Below, piece after piece: positions 27,531 to 36,641 of a DNA stretch of 64,000 nt. Numbering within the stretch: position 1 is the first letter of the stretch; each line of letters begins with the position of its first letter. Made by a program: the position numbers and the translations under genes. Origin of the DNA: Flavihumibacter soli (GTDB lineage: Bacteria > Bacteroidota > Bacteroidia > Sphingobacteriales > Sphingobacteriaceae); assembly GCF_010692725.1 (NCBI RefSeq), contig NZ_JAAFZB010000095.1, forward strand, positions 1 through 64,000, read 5' to 3'. The notes beneath the pieces were generated by a model, which did no database searches, was not told the origin of the DNA, and was given only the letters and a program-made list of their open reading frames with translations.

Positions 27531-29333
27531 ATGCGGAAAATTGTCCTCTTCTTGCTCCTGTTCCTGCCTGTAGTATCCGCATTTGCTCAGCAAAATGACG
27601 ATGCTTTGGCAGCCCAGTTTTTTCAATCCGGCGAGTACGAAAAGGCTGCAGTCATTTATCAGAAGTTATTTTCTCAGACTAAGAATCCGGCTTATTATGA
27701 TCCCCTGTTTACAAGCCTTTTAAATTTAAAACGTTATGAGGAGGCAGAGCAACTCGTCCGGCGACAGATGAAATCATCTCCTCAAAATTATATTTATTCC
27801 ATTGACATGGGCCGAGTATTACAGGACCGCGGAGAAAAAACCCAGGCTACCACTCTGTACAATCAGCTCCTTAGTAACCTTCCAAATACCGAAGCAGCAA
27901 TTCGTGACCTTGCAACAGCATTCTACCGTGCGGATGCATATGACTACTCTATTAAAACATTCGTTCAGGGAAGAAAGCATCTGGGGAACGAAAATGCCTT
28001 TGGGTTTGACCTGATTGGTTTATACAGGTTCCGGAAAGATAAGGTGATGCTTATCCAGGAATACTTATTACTATTGGAAACTACACCTGAAGCATTGACG
28101 CAGGCACAAAATGTACTCGCGAATGTATTTGAGGACGCCGCAGATTATGAGCTGCTCGAGTCTGCATTAATTCGGCGGCTTCAGAAGGATCCACAAAATA
28201 TAGCTTACTCTGAGCTGCTAACATGGCAGTTTATCCAGCAAAAAGATTTTGACATGGCTTTGAGGCAAACACTTGCTCTAGACAGACGCTTGAAGGAAGA
28301 GGGCGAAAGAGTTCTCGCTTTATCCCGCATTTTCACCACAAACAAGGCTTTTGCCCAAGCCATTGAAGCGCTGAATTATTTAATAGCTAAAGGTGGGGAT
28401 AGTCGTTATTATATCCCCGCTAAAATTGATCTTCTAAATGTCAAGAGCCAGATGCTTACCAGCGGAAATTTCAACCATGAAGAACTTTTGCAGCTGGAAA
28501 AAGACTACTTATTCCTGCTTGACGAATTCGGGCGTAATTCCGGAACCGCCTTTGCCGTGCGGCAGCTGGCTAGCTTGCAAGCCTTCTATCTTCGACAACC
28601 TGCTGATGCCGCTGGTATTTTAGAAAATTTGCTCCAAGTGCCCGGCTTGCCTCCGTCAACAGTAGGTCCGGCAAAACTTGAACTGGGCGACATTTACATC
28701 CTGACCGGCGAAGTCTGGGAAGCAGCTCTCATATACGGTCAGGTTGAAAAGCAGTTCGCCAACGAGCCTGCCGGACAAGAAGCAAAATTCAAGAATGCGC
28801 GCCTGTCTTATTTCCAGGGAGACTTTATGTGGGCGAAAGCCCAGCTCGACGTACTGAAAGCTTCAACATCTCAGCTTTATGCTAACGATGCTTTGAATCT
28901 GCGACTGCTCATATCTGATAATCTGCAAAATGAAACGGATACGGCCGCCTTAAGAATCTATTCCCGGGCTGATATGCTGATCTTTAAAAACCAGCCTGAG
29001 AATGCATTACGAACCTTAGATAGCATAGATAAGCAATTCCTGTCCAACTCACTTGCTGATGACATCCTGATGGCGAAAGCAAAAATATTTGTAAAGCAAA
29101 ATGATTTGAACGCTGCAATCTCTCAGCTTCAAAAAATAGTAAAAGACTATTCTTTTGACCTCTGGGCAGACGATGCAATGTTCATCCTTGCTGAAGTTTA
29201 TGAAACCCGTTTAAACGATACAGAGAAAGCGAAAGGCTTATATCAAAAGATAATTACAGACTTTCCGGGTAGCTTGTACGTGATTGAAGCCAGAAAACGC
29301 TTCAGGAGTTTGAGGGGAGATAAAATTGGTTAG
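27531..29333 (+). CDS. Secreted tetratricopeptide-repeat protein
   Basis: 600 residues with a signal peptide (ending SAFAQ, residue 20). Helical repeats cover nearly the whole protein, e.g. AAVIYQKLFSQTKNPAYYDP and the C-terminal AISQLQKIVKDYSFDLWADD with YQKIITDFPGS, like BamD/YfgC-type TPR arrays. A role in envelope assembly or protein interaction is likely but unproven. A near-consensus TACCTTTA lies 4 bases before the ATG. The DUF4286 gene follows 42 bases later but has its own promoter-like box. Confidence 0.8.
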   Translation: MRKIVLFLLLFLPVVSAFAQQNDDALAAQFFQSGEYEKAAVIYQKLFSQTKNPAYYDPLFTSLLNLKRYEEAEQLVRRQMKSSPQNYIYSIDMGRVLQDRGEKTQATTLYNQLLSNLPNTEAAIRDLATAFYRADAYDYSIKTFVQGRKHLGNENAFGFDLIGLYRFRKDKVMLIQEYLLLLETTPEALTQAQNVLANVFEDAADYELLESALIRRLQKDPQNIAYSELLTWQFIQQKDFDMALRQTLALDRRLKEEGERVLALSRIFTTNKAFAQAIEALNYLIAKGGDSRYYIPAKIDLLNVKSQMLTSGNFNHEELLQLEKDYLFLLDEFGRNSGTAFAVRQLASLQAFYLRQPADAAGILENLLQVPGLPPSTVGPAKLELGDIYILTGEVWEAALIYGQVEKQFANEPAGQEAKFKNARLSYFQGDFMWAKAQLDVLKASTSQLYANDALNLRLLISDNLQNETDTAALRIYSRADMLIFKNQPENALRTLDSIDKQFLSNSLADDILMAKAKIFVKQNDLNAAISQLQKIVKDYSFDLWADDAMFILAEVYETRLNDTEKAKGLYQKIITDFPGSLYVIEARKRFRSLRGDKIG

Positions 29334-29363
29334 ACTCGTTTTCATACATATATAGCAAAGAAC

Positions 29364-29371
29364 TATCTTTG
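29364..29371 (+). promoter_or_regulatory. TAnnTTTG box abutting the DUF4286 start
   Basis: TATCTTTG, an exact consensus match, ends 4 bases before the ATG at 29376, which would place transcription start at or beside the start codon. No -33 TTTG was found. Confidence 0.45.
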
Positions 29372-29375
29372 GCCC

Positions 29376-29678
29376 ATGGTCTTATATAATGTAACAGTTA
29401 TCCTGGACGAGGATATTCAAACCGACTGGCTCCACTGGATGAAGCAGCGGCACATACCAGAAGTAATGGACACCGCATGTTTTGTATCACACAGGATGTT
29501 GAAGGTCCTGGACTCGCCGAATGAGGGCGTGACCTATTGTATTCAATATATAGCTGACAACATCGAGGACTATAACCGGTATCTGCTAAACTTCGCTCCC
29601 GCTCTCAGAAATTCCTTTCCCGAGAGGTTTTCAAATAAATTTGTGATCTACCGAACTCTTATGGAATTCATTGACTGA
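29376..29678 (+). CDS. DUF4286 family protein
   Basis: 100 residues: MVLYNVTVILDEDIQTDWL at the start, then HWMKQRHIPEVMDT and YCIQYIADNIEDYNRYL, the standard DUF4286 layout of a small ferredoxin-like alpha/beta protein widespread in Bacteroidota. No signal peptide or membrane helix is present, so it is probably cytoplasmic. No function is known. It sits between the TPR gene and a strong bidirectional terminator. Confidence 0.85.
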   Translation: MVLYNVTVILDEDIQTDWLHWMKQRHIPEVMDTACFVSHRMLKVLDSPNEGVTYCIQYIADNIEDYNRYLLNFAPALRNSFPERFSNKFVIYRTLMEFID

Positions 29679-29700
29679 GTCCGGCAACGGTAAGAGGCTA

Positions 29701-29737
29701 AAAAAATAGCGATGGAATTCTCCATCGCTATTTTTTT
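29701..29737. terminator. Bidirectional terminator between DUF4286 and the OmpA-type gene
   Basis: A 16-bp perfect stem (A-tract plus TAGCGATGGA) closes a 4-base loop (ATTC) and is flanked by A and T runs on either strand, so it can stop both converging genes. Confidence 0.95.
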
Positions 29738-29769
29738 ATTTGGCACTCCTGCCCGGAAGATACCCTCCC

Positions 29770-30609
29770 TTATTTTATCAGATTATATAGCTCATCCAGT
29801 TTTGGCGAAAGAACAATTTCAATCCTTCGGTTACGGCTCCGTGCTTCAGGAGTCGTTGCAGGGTCAATAGGCTGAAATTCACCCTTTCCTGTCGCAGTTA
29901 TCCGGCTGTTCTCAATTTTTTGAACATCTGTCAGATATCGTACAACTGAGGTAGCCCGCAGAACGCTTAGATCCCAGTTATCTTTTATTTGGCCCAGATT
30001 GACCACCCGCTGATTGTCTGTATGACCTTCCACGGAAATATTAATCTCCGGCTGTGTTTTCAGCACCTTAGCCAGCTCGAGCAGTGCCTGCTTGCCTTTA
30101 TCGTCTATTACAATGCTCCCCGAGGCAAACAGTAGTTTATCCGTTAAAGAAACATAGACTTTGCCGTCCCGGATGTCGACAGAGAGTCCGCTCTGCTGAA
30201 ATCCGAGTAAAGCTTTCTGTAGTTTATCCTTCAATGCATTTGCTGCCTCATCGCGTTTGCGCAAAATATCTTCGACCTCTCTAAGCCGCGCTTCTCTCCT
30301 TTTCAGATCTTCCGAAAGTTTATTGATTTCCGTGGAGCTGTTGGAACGAAGAGAAGCATAATTAGCATCCAGGCCTTTCAACCGATCCTCCAGGTCCGCC
30401 AGCCGACCGTTAAGACGGCTGGTATCCGCGCGTAACCGGTCCATCTCCTCTTCCAGGCTCTCAATTTTTACCCTGGAAGTTTCCCAGCCCTGACTTAATG
30501 AGTCTTTCTGAGCCAGGAGCGCATTGTACTTCTTCGGAGACAGAACAACGCATGAGCTTAAACAAATAATAAAAAACGCTGCAAACGCAAGTAGGGCTGA
30601 TTTATTCAT
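29770..30609 (-). CDS. OmpA-family lipoprotein
   Basis: 279 residues from the ATG at 30609, chosen because it starts the lipoprotein signal directly (C20, CLSSC) and avoids overlapping the upstream gene; an ATG 24 bases upstream exists. A long coiled coil (about 30-130) is followed by an OmpA/MotB-like peptidoglycan-binding domain (LLFASGSIVIDDKG, ISVEGHTDNQ, GKGEFQPI, NRRIEIVLSP). It probably ties the outer membrane to the cell wall. The DUF2461 gene is 10 bases upstream and may be co-transcribed. Confidence 0.9.
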   Translation of the reverse strand: MNKSALLAFAAFFIICLSSCVVLSPKKYNALLAQKDSLSQGWETSRVKIESLEEEMDRLRADTSRLNGRLADLEDRLKGLDANYASLRSNSSTEINKLSEDLKRREARLREVEDILRKRDEAANALKDKLQKALLGFQQSGLSVDIRDGKVYVSLTDKLLFASGSIVIDDKGKQALLELAKVLKTQPEINISVEGHTDNQRVVNLGQIKDNWDLSVLRATSVVRYLTDVQKIENSRITATGKGEFQPIDPATTPEARSRNRRIEIVLSPKLDELYNLIK

Positions 30610-30619
30610 AAATAATATA

Positions 30620-31282
30620 TTAGGAGATAGCATTTCTTAGAAAAACGATAAAGGGATGAATAGCAGTGAACGCTTTCACGACTGTATCGGTTGCATTGGG
30701 CTTGGTAAGATCAGAGCGTTGCAAAGGAACTGTCACCGTATAGCTTTTTAGGCGGAGATATTCTATATCCTGATGATTCGCGTCATAACCCTTGGGAGTG
30801 GTTTTCAGTTTATGGTCCGTATCAAGACGCCCGTTCCCGGAGGCACGAAAAAACTCATCAAGGCTATGTTTGAAATCAGAACTGTTATAATCAATTTCCT
30901 GGCGAATAAGCTTTAACTGGTCCGTTTCGGGCATCCAGCAACCTCCCGCAACGAAACACTCTTCCGGACTAATATGAAGGTAGTAGCCGGGTCCGTTGAA
31001 GTTTTTGCCATTCGGGGAAATGCCGACTCCGAAATTAGTTTTATAGGGAGTTTTATCAAGACTAAAGCGAATGTCCCGATAAATGCGCATAACGCAATCC
31101 TTTGGGTCAAGGTCAGCAGGAATTGATCGATCAGTCTCTGCCAGTCCTTTGATCACAGTCCCAGCAAAACCTAGAATGTTCTCCCTGCTTCCGTCATGGG
31201 AAGCCTTATTTTTTGCGAACCATTCACGATTGTTATTTGCTGCTAGTTCTTTCAGAAAATTGAACGTATCGACTTTTATCAT
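30620..31282 (-). CDS. DUF2461 (TIGR02453) family protein
   Basis: 220 residues: FLKELAANNNREWFAKNK at the start, then CVMRIYRDIRFSLDKTPYKT, NFGVGISPNGK and GPGYYLHISPEECFVAGGC, the conserved core of DUF2461. The family is common in Bacteroidota and Actinobacteria and has no proven function. No signal peptide. It precedes the OmpA-type lipoprotein gene and follows the end of the respiratory operon on the same strand by 71 bases. Confidence 0.9.
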   Translation of the reverse strand: MIKVDTFNFLKELAANNNREWFAKNKASHDGSRENILGFAGTVIKGLAETDRSIPADLDPKDCVMRIYRDIRFSLDKTPYKTNFGVGISPNGKNFNGPGYYLHISPEECFVAGGCWMPETDQLKLIRQEIDYNSSDFKHSLDEFFRASGNGRLDTDHKLKTTPKGYDANHQDIEYLRLKSYTVTVPLQRSDLTKPNATDTVVKAFTAIHPFIVFLRNAIS

Positions 31283-31353
31283 AAAAGACCTGGCTTGTTG
31301 TACCGGCTCAATCTAACGATTTATTGGATGTGGTATTTATAAGAATACATCTT

Positions 31354-31629
31354 TTAATTGAGATTGATCTTTTCATCCTTAATATCGACTGAAATGTTTT
31401 TGCGTCGGTATTTGGTATACCATACATATCCTACAGCTGCACCCGCCACATACGGGGCAGCCAGTAACAGGAGTATACCCGTGTTTAATCCCTTGCCCTG
31501 CGTATTTCCGTTCTGTACAGAGTTTTCAGCACTTAAGGTACACATAGAGCATTGGGCACTTGCATCAAAACAAGTTAGGCTAAACAATCCAAAAAAGAAT
31601 ATGATCGATAACGTTCTTAGTGCTTTCAT
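31354..31629 (-). CDS. Small secreted/membrane protein at the end of the oxidase operon
   Basis: 91 residues from the ATG at 31629; a longer frame exists but runs into the upstream DUF420 gene and would bury the signal peptide. A signal peptide ends near DASAQ, followed by the pair CSMC, then one membrane helix (LLLLAAPYVAGAAVGYVWY) and a basic tail. I know no family name. Its place after DUF420 and SCO1 and its Cys pair suggest a link to oxidase assembly, but that is only context. Confidence 0.65.
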   Translation of the reverse strand: MKALRTLSIIFFFGLFSLTCFDASAQCSMCTLSAENSVQNGNTQGKGLNTGILLLLAAPYVAGAAVGYVWYTKYRRKNISVDIKDEKINLN

Positions 31630-31670
31630 GATATTAATTTTTTGAGCAGGAGGACTGTCCCAGTTACCCC

Positions 31671-32210
31671 TTAAAACTGGTAATATGGCGAAATCATCAG
31701 GTAAACAAGTACCCCGGTAACTGTCACATATAACCAGATTGGATAACTCCATCTTACAAGTTTTTTATGCTTCTCCACTTGCATCTGCAAGCCGCGTTGA
31801 AAACTGAACAATACCAACGGCAAAACTATCGCAGCCAGTATAATATGAGTAATCAAAATGAAATAATAGATATATCTAATAAAACCGGAGCCTCCGTAAG
31901 TTGTTTTGATGCCAGTCGAATGGAAAATAATATAAGAAACTAGGAAGAATGACGACAAGACGAACGTGGTGATATTCAGCTTTTTATGAATCGCTATTTG
32001 TTTTCGCTTGATAAAATACAAAGATAACAACAGCAATATACTGCATGTGCCGTTAATCAGTGCATTTAAAGCGGGTAATCTCAACACCCACGCGGGAATT
32101 AGCGATTTATCAGGGAAGATATTAATCACATTACTTTGAAGCAATGCAACAACAGCAAAGACGACTATTGATAGTGTAAGTATCAGCCTGAATGTAGTTT
32201 TTTCGGTCAT
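31671..32210 (-). CDS. DUF420 family membrane protein
   Basis: 179 residues with about five membrane helices. Histidines in HKKLNITTF and HIILAAIVLPL and the ending WSYPIWLYVTVTGVLVYLMI fit DUF420, a family found beside cytochrome oxidase genes (CtaM-like; reported to be needed for oxidase maturation in Bacillus). It lies 15 bases after the SCO1 gene. A role in oxidase assembly is likely. Confidence 0.85.
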   Translation of the reverse strand: MTEKTTFRLILTLSIVVFAVVALLQSNVINIFPDKSLIPAWVLRLPALNALINGTCSILLLLSLYFIKRKQIAIHKKLNITTFVLSSFFLVSYIIFHSTGIKTTYGGSGFIRYIYYFILITHIILAAIVLPLVLFSFQRGLQMQVEKHKKLVRWSYPIWLYVTVTGVLVYLMISPYYQF

Positions 32211-32225
32211 AGCCGGATGATTTAT

Positions 32226-32924
32226 TTAACGGTCTTTAACGCCCCTGAGCTCTTCAGTTATCAGAACCTTGATCTCGTCGGTTAGCTTATCTACTTCTTC
32301 CTTGTTGGCAGAATCATAATAGCCCCGGATACGCTGTTGTGGATCCAGCAAGATAAGCATAGGGCTGTGGATGAAGTTAGACGTCGTTGTAGTGTCTTTC
32401 AGCGCATCGACAAGGAAACTTTCATGGGCAAGTTTGTATATTTCAGACTTGTCGCCTGTTAAAAAATTCCACTTGGCTGGCCGGTTTTTGAATTGTGCGG
32501 AATAACTCTTTAAAATAGAGGAATTGTCGTGTTCCGGATCAACTGTTATTGAGAAGAATTGCAGGAGCCTATTTTTCGAGAACCTGCTGCTTACCCGTTC
32601 CACCTCCTTATTCATATCAGAACAAAACGAAGGACAGCGACTGAAGAAGAAATTAACTACGGTGATTTGGTGGCTATCTGCCGGAAATACAACAGGCTCT
32701 TGGTCTTGATTTATAAGCTTAAATGGCCTGACGGTATGGTACACCGTATCAGCGATCTTCTTGCCCCGCTTCGTATGAAACGTTTTTGAAACCTCCTTAG
32801 GACCGTAAATTGAAAGCGGCCTGTAGCGGTTTTTTCCTTTTTCCTGAAGCAGATAATATAATAATCCTGGCACCGCAAGCATGGTAACCAGGATTAAGAT
32901 TTTTTTTAAGGGAAAGGGATTCAT
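32226..32924 (-). CDS. SCO1/SenC family copper chaperone
   Basis: 232 residues with an N-terminal membrane anchor (about 8-25), then a thioredoxin-like domain with the copper motif CPSFC (about residue 95) and the third ligand histidine in NFIHSPMLILLD. SCO proteins deliver copper to the CuA site of oxidase subunit II, on the periplasmic side. The ATG overlaps the stop of the subunit IV gene by one base, so translation is coupled. Confidence 0.92.
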   Translation of the reverse strand: MNPFPLKKILILVTMLAVPGLLYYLLQEKGKNRYRPLSIYGPKEVSKTFHTKRGKKIADTVYHTVRPFKLINQDQEPVVFPADSHQITVVNFFFSRCPSFCSDMNKEVERVSSRFSKNRLLQFFSITVDPEHDNSSILKSYSAQFKNRPAKWNFLTGDKSEIYKLAHESFLVDALKDTTTTSNFIHSPMLILLDPQQRIRGYYDSANKEEVDKLTDEIKVLITEELRGVKDR

Positions 32925-33271
32925 TAATTCATGTGAACACCCAGGTATGAACCTTCAGTGAGCAACAAAATAATAAAGTAAACGATGAATATGAGTGATA
33001 CAACTATCCCTGTTTTTAAAGCAGTTCTCTCAAACTTCAGGTGCATAAAGTATGCTACTATATAAAATGCTTTTACAAGGGTCAGAATAATATAGGCAAA
33101 GTTAGCCATACCCTGACCGATATAATCCTTCGGAAGTAAATAAAGCGCTATAATAAACTCAAGCGTTGTGATAGCCAACAGGTAAAAAAATACCTGCCAG
33201 ATCTTCTTTTTGGTCATCCCCTCATGCTCTCCGGCATGCTCTAAATGTTCATGTGTATTTTCTGCAGACAT
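32924..33271 (-). CDS. Cytochrome c oxidase subunit IV (bacterial, CyoD/CtaF-like)
   Basis: 115 residues: a His-rich N-terminus (ENTHEHLEHAGEHEG) and three membrane helices (IWQVFFYLLAITTLEFIIAL, FAYIILTLVKAFYIVAYFMH, GIVVSLIFIVYFIILLL). The HLKFE-like motif after helix 2 is typical of bacterial subunit IV. It has a structural role in the aa3 oxidase. It sits between subunit III and SCO1. Confidence 0.85.
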   Translation of the reverse strand: MSAENTHEHLEHAGEHEGMTKKKIWQVFFYLLAITTLEFIIALYLLPKDYIGQGMANFAYIILTLVKAFYIVAYFMHLKFERTALKTGIVVSLIFIVYFIILLLTEGSYLGVHMN

Positions 33272-33291
33272 GCTGTGTTGCTTTATCAGAA

Positions 33292-33981
33292 TTAAACTAA
33301 ATAGAAAAATGTAAATACGAATACCCAGACAAGGTCTACAAAGTGCCAGTAGAGACCAACTTTCTCTATCATAAGATAGCTGCCTCGCTTGGCAAATACA
33401 TTGGTCAAGGTCATTATTAAAATAATGATGTTAATCAGAACCCCGGTGAACACGTGGAAACCGTGAAAGCCGGTGATCGTAAAGAAGAGGTTAGAAAACT
33501 GCATGGCCCCGATACTTTCAATTCCAGTGTAAGAAGCAGGAAAAGCTCCCCACCAGTATCCTTCATGATGTAAATGAGTCCATTCTATGGCCTGGCATCC
33601 AAGGAACATTAAACCTCCTATGATCGTACCGATCATCCACCATACCACTTCTTTCTTTGAATTCCGGTGACCAGCCTCAACCGCTAATACCATCGTAACA
33701 GAACTCATGATCAGGATAAAGGTCATAATCCCTACAAATACCAATGGGTATCCATGATCGGCAATACCTGGTATTGACTGGAATACAACATCGGGATCAG
33801 GCCAGGTTATTTTACTAAATCGTTGGGCACCATAATAGATAAGGAATGCAGAAAAAGTGAAAGCATCTGAAAGTAAGAAAAACCACATCATCAATTTGCC
33901 GTATTCAACAGCAAACGGTGATCTTCCACCACTCCAGGCGTCGGTTTTTATTTCATCAATTTGTGATACAGTAGAACTCAT
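33292..33981 (-). CDS. Cytochrome c oxidase subunit III (second copy)
   Basis: 229 residues, seven membrane helices, with family motifs WFFLLSDAFTFSAF, EGYWWGAFPAS, FTITGFHGFHVFTG and LYWHFVDLVWVFVF. This is the standard-length subunit III of the pair. It stabilises subunit I at the proton-entry side. The paralogous shorter gene lies 22 bases upstream, so the operon has two adjacent subunit III genes. Confidence 0.93.
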   Translation of the reverse strand: MSSTVSQIDEIKTDAWSGGRSPFAVEYGKLMMWFFLLSDAFTFSAFLIYYGAQRFSKITWPDPDVVFQSIPGIADHGYPLVFVGIMTFILIMSSVTMVLAVEAGHRNSKKEVVWWMIGTIIGGLMFLGCQAIEWTHLHHEGYWWGAFPASYTGIESIGAMQFSNLFFTITGFHGFHVFTGVLINIIILIMTLTNVFAKRGSYLMIEKVGLYWHFVDLVWVFVFTFFYLV

Positions 33982-34003
33982 TTAAGTGATGTAAAAGGGT
34001 TTG

Positions 34004-34591
34004 TTATTGGTTCAAAAGTAAGAAAACATAAAGATAAATCCATAGTATATCAATAAAATGCCAAAATATGGAAGTTACCTCTAAACGGAATAAGTTGCGA
34101 ACCTGAGGTATTCTTTTGAGTGCCCCGGTGAGCGAATTTACCAGCATCAGAATCCCTGCGAAAATATGCAGCATATGAAACCCGGTAAATACATAGATAA
34201 ACGACTGAGATGCATTATAGTTTACAAAATAAACGCCTTGACGGGTAAGCACTTGCCATGCGTAGAATTGTACCACCATAAACAATATTCCCAGAACGAT
34301 TGTAGCAGCCAGATACATCATCTGCTGGTTGAATCGAAGCCTTTTTGCCGCCTTATAAGCAAGGTGCATTGTGATACTGCTTAAAATGATAATAACAGTA
34401 CTGTATTTAAAAGCTTGCGGTAAAATCGTTTTCAAACCACGATCCGGACTGCCGGCGGTGTAAACAATATACCCGCTGGTTAAGCCCGCGAATATCATAA
34501 ATGAGGATATGATGAATAACCAGACCAGAAATTTCTTGGCTTTCAGATTCTGTTTGTCTTCTACCTCTGTAAGGTTTGTATTTTTTTTCAT
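34004..34591 (-). CDS. Cytochrome c oxidase subunit III (first, shorter copy)
   Basis: 195 residues from ATG 34591; a TTG 21 bases upstream is less likely. It has five or six membrane helices and subunit III motifs (GFHMLHIFAGILM, SIFWHFIDILWIYLYVFL) but a shorter N-terminal half than its neighbour. Two adjacent subunit III genes are common in Bacteroidota oxidase operons; how they share the position in the complex is not clear from sequence. It lies 28 bases after the heme O synthase gene. Confidence 0.9.
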   Translation of the reverse strand: MKKNTNLTEVEDKQNLKAKKFLVWLFIISSFMIFAGLTSGYIVYTAGSPDRGLKTILPQAFKYSTVIIILSSITMHLAYKAAKRLRFNQQMMYLAATIVLGILFMVVQFYAWQVLTRQGVYFVNYNASQSFIYVFTGFHMLHIFAGILMLVNSLTGALKRIPQVRNLFRLEVTSIFWHFIDILWIYLYVFLLLNQ

Positions 34592-34619
34592 TGATAAATA
34601 TTGATATAACAATTCGATT

Positions 34620-35492
34620 TTAACGTGGGATTACCAGGTCGAATAACAGGGCTAGCTGCAGCAAGGGCAGGTAAAAGAAGGAGGCATACATTAACTTTTT
34701 TGCCGATAAAACATCGAGATTGATGAACAACCTGATCGCCTGCCAGGAAAAATATATTCCGCCAATAACCGAAATCACCCCGTAAGCGTATCCGCCAAAA
34801 TCATAAAACAATGGCATCAAGCCCACCGGAATAAGTAAGAGAGTGGTTATAAGTGTGATTGTTGCCGATGTCTTATCCCTTTGGGTCGTTGGCAATAACC
34901 GGAATCCCGCCTTTTTGTAATCATCATCAAGGACCCAGGCGATTGCCCAAAAATGAGGGAACTGCCAGACAAACTGTATTATGAACAGAATCACCGGAAT
35001 CCAGGAGATGCTCGGATTATCAAAGGCCGCAAAGTAACCGATCAGAGGTGGCAAGGCTCCCGGAATAGCACCTACAAAGACTGCTATGGGCGAAACTCTC
35101 TTCATCGGTGTGTACAGGAAAGCGTAAAGAAATATCGAAAAGACCGACAAGACTCCTGTAAGGAAATTGAGTTTGACTAATATAAGGGTGCCTGCAATAC
35201 CCATAAATAAACTTAATACCAGAGCCTGTCCTGTATTCATCCTGCCGGATGGAATTGGCCGGTCCATCGTCCGCGACATCAGTTTATCCAGATCCTTCTC
35301 GATGATCTCGTTGAACCCGTTTGCCGCTGATGTTACTAAAAATCCCCCAAGGGTAAGAATAAACCAATTGATCCAGATAATGTCCCCCTGAATTTTACTT
35401 CCAATTAAAAAGGAAACAGAGGCCGAAAAAACAACGGTAAGTGTAAGTCTGAGCTTTATTAATTTATTAAAATCGGATATAAAATTTCTCAC
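34620..35492 (-). CDS. ctaB: Protoheme IX farnesyltransferase (heme O synthase)
   Basis: 290 residues, about nine membrane helices. The prenyl-binding motif is NGFNEIIEKDLDKLMSRT; a second acidic loop reads DDDYKKAGFRLLP. It adds a farnesyl group to haem b, giving heme O. It starts at GTG, which overlaps the upstream heme A synthase stop as GTGA, a classic coupled start. The product feeds the adjacent heme A synthase for the aa3 oxidase. Confidence 0.95.
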   Translation of the reverse strand: MRNFISDFNKLIKLRLTLTVVFSASVSFLIGSKIQGDIIWINWFILTLGGFLVTSAANGFNEIIEKDLDKLMSRTMDRPIPSGRMNTGQALVLSLFMGIAGTLILVKLNFLTGVLSVFSIFLYAFLYTPMKRVSPIAVFVGAIPGALPPLIGYFAAFDNPSISWIPVILFIIQFVWQFPHFWAIAWVLDDDYKKAGFRLLPTTQRDKTSATITLITTLLLIPVGLMPLFYDFGGYAYGVISVIGGIYFSWQAIRLFINLDVLSAKKLMYASFFYLPLLQLALLFDLVIPR

Positions 35493-36556
35493 GCTAATTT
35501 CCTGCTATACAATTTATTCCTTCCCAACAATAGCATTAAGTAGAACTGGGCCCCAAATAACATGGTTGCCAGCAAAATATGAACGGCCTGCGCAACCGGC
35601 GGCAAAGCTAGGTATGATAAAACAATTCCGGTAATTATTTGAACAATTAGCAGAATCATTACAAATGAAACATATTTAAACTGATGACCAGATAATGTAT
35701 ACCCGGCACGGATCATTAAAAAGACAATCACATTCAATATCACAACCAGAATAGCGAGGTCACGGTGCAGGATAAAGTTAAATCCAACTTTTGATACCCA
35801 TTCCGACCGGTTGAGATTGTTCATAGTCGTAGCGATTGCATCTATCTGCTCTCTCACAGTCGTGCCAAGGGCAATCTGGAACAATGACAACAATACAACA
35901 ACAATCATAAGAATTCGTAAAGATCCCACCTGACGGTTAGCCAGTAAGTTACGGTCGCGCCATACGCGGGCAAGAAAATACGTGTAAATGCTGATCGCCA
36001 GTATGGCGATAGCCAAAAGCATGTGAAGGGTGACCACCCAGGCCATCAAATTAGTACTGACAACAATAGAACCGAGCCAGCCCTGGAAACCCACCAGCAC
36101 AAGGTTAAACAGACTCCACAGAAAGATCTTTCGGCGAGCCCGGATATAGGTAACTGAAAAAACTAAACAGGCGATCAGCAGAACTCCATACACCGCTCCG
36201 AGAAGCCGGTTAATATACTCGATCCAGGTATTGACAGGATTAAACTCCTCAGGCTCTAAAATGCTCTTATCGTGCCTTACGCGGTCAGCCATTTCCCCAA
36301 ATCCAAGCACATCTAAAGTTTTGGCAAACCGAAGATTCTTTGCCACCCTTTTTTCAACATATCTTTCATGATAGTCAGGTGGCAGCTGCGAAACATCCGT
36401 CGGTGGAACATACTGATCGAAACATTTCGGCCAGTCAGGACAGCCCATACCTGAACCTGAACTGCGAACAATTCCGCCTGCGAGAATTAAGGCAAAAAGA
36501 GTTACAATGGAAATCAGATTTATCCTGATGAATCTCTTCTCACTTGAGGGATACAT
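35489..36556 (-). CDS. ctaA: Heme A synthase (COX15/CtaA family)
   Basis: 355 residues with eight membrane helices and conserved histidines (WVVTLHMLLAIAILA, NFILHRDLAILVV, AVHILLATMLFGAQ) that bind haem b and heme O. It oxidises heme O to heme A. The CPDWPKCF loop near residue 38 is a typical cysteine pair. A strong terminator lies directly upstream (36590-36624), so this gene and those after it may be read at a lower level or from their own promoter. Confidence 0.94.
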   Translation of the reverse strand: MYPSSEKRFIRINLISIVTLFALILAGGIVRSSGSGMGCPDWPKCFDQYVPPTDVSQLPPDYHERYVEKRVAKNLRFAKTLDVLGFGEMADRVRHDKSILEPEEFNPVNTWIEYINRLLGAVYGVLLIACLVFSVTYIRARRKIFLWSLFNLVLVGFQGWLGSIVVSTNLMAWVVTLHMLLAIAILAISIYTYFLARVWRDRNLLANRQVGSLRILMIVVVLLSLFQIALGTTVREQIDAIATTMNNLNRSEWVSKVGFNFILHRDLAILVVILNVIVFLMIRAGYTLSGHQFKYVSFVMILLIVQIITGIVLSYLALPPVAQAVHILLATMLFGAQFYLMLLLGRNKLYSRKLA

Positions 36557-36589
36557 TTTAATTTTGTCAGGAGTTAGAATAGCTATTAT

Positions 36590-36624
36590 AAAAAATCAGT
36601 TGGCAATTTCCATTGCCAACTGAT
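36590..36624 (-). terminator. Strong terminator inside the oxidase operon, between coxI and ctaA
   Basis: On the minus strand a 13-bp perfect stem (ATCAGTTGGCAAT and its complement) with a 4-base loop is followed by six T residues. It lies 17 bases after the coxI stop codon and 33 bases before the ctaA start. Confidence 0.92.
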
Positions 36625-36641
36625 AATATTAAGACCAGAAT

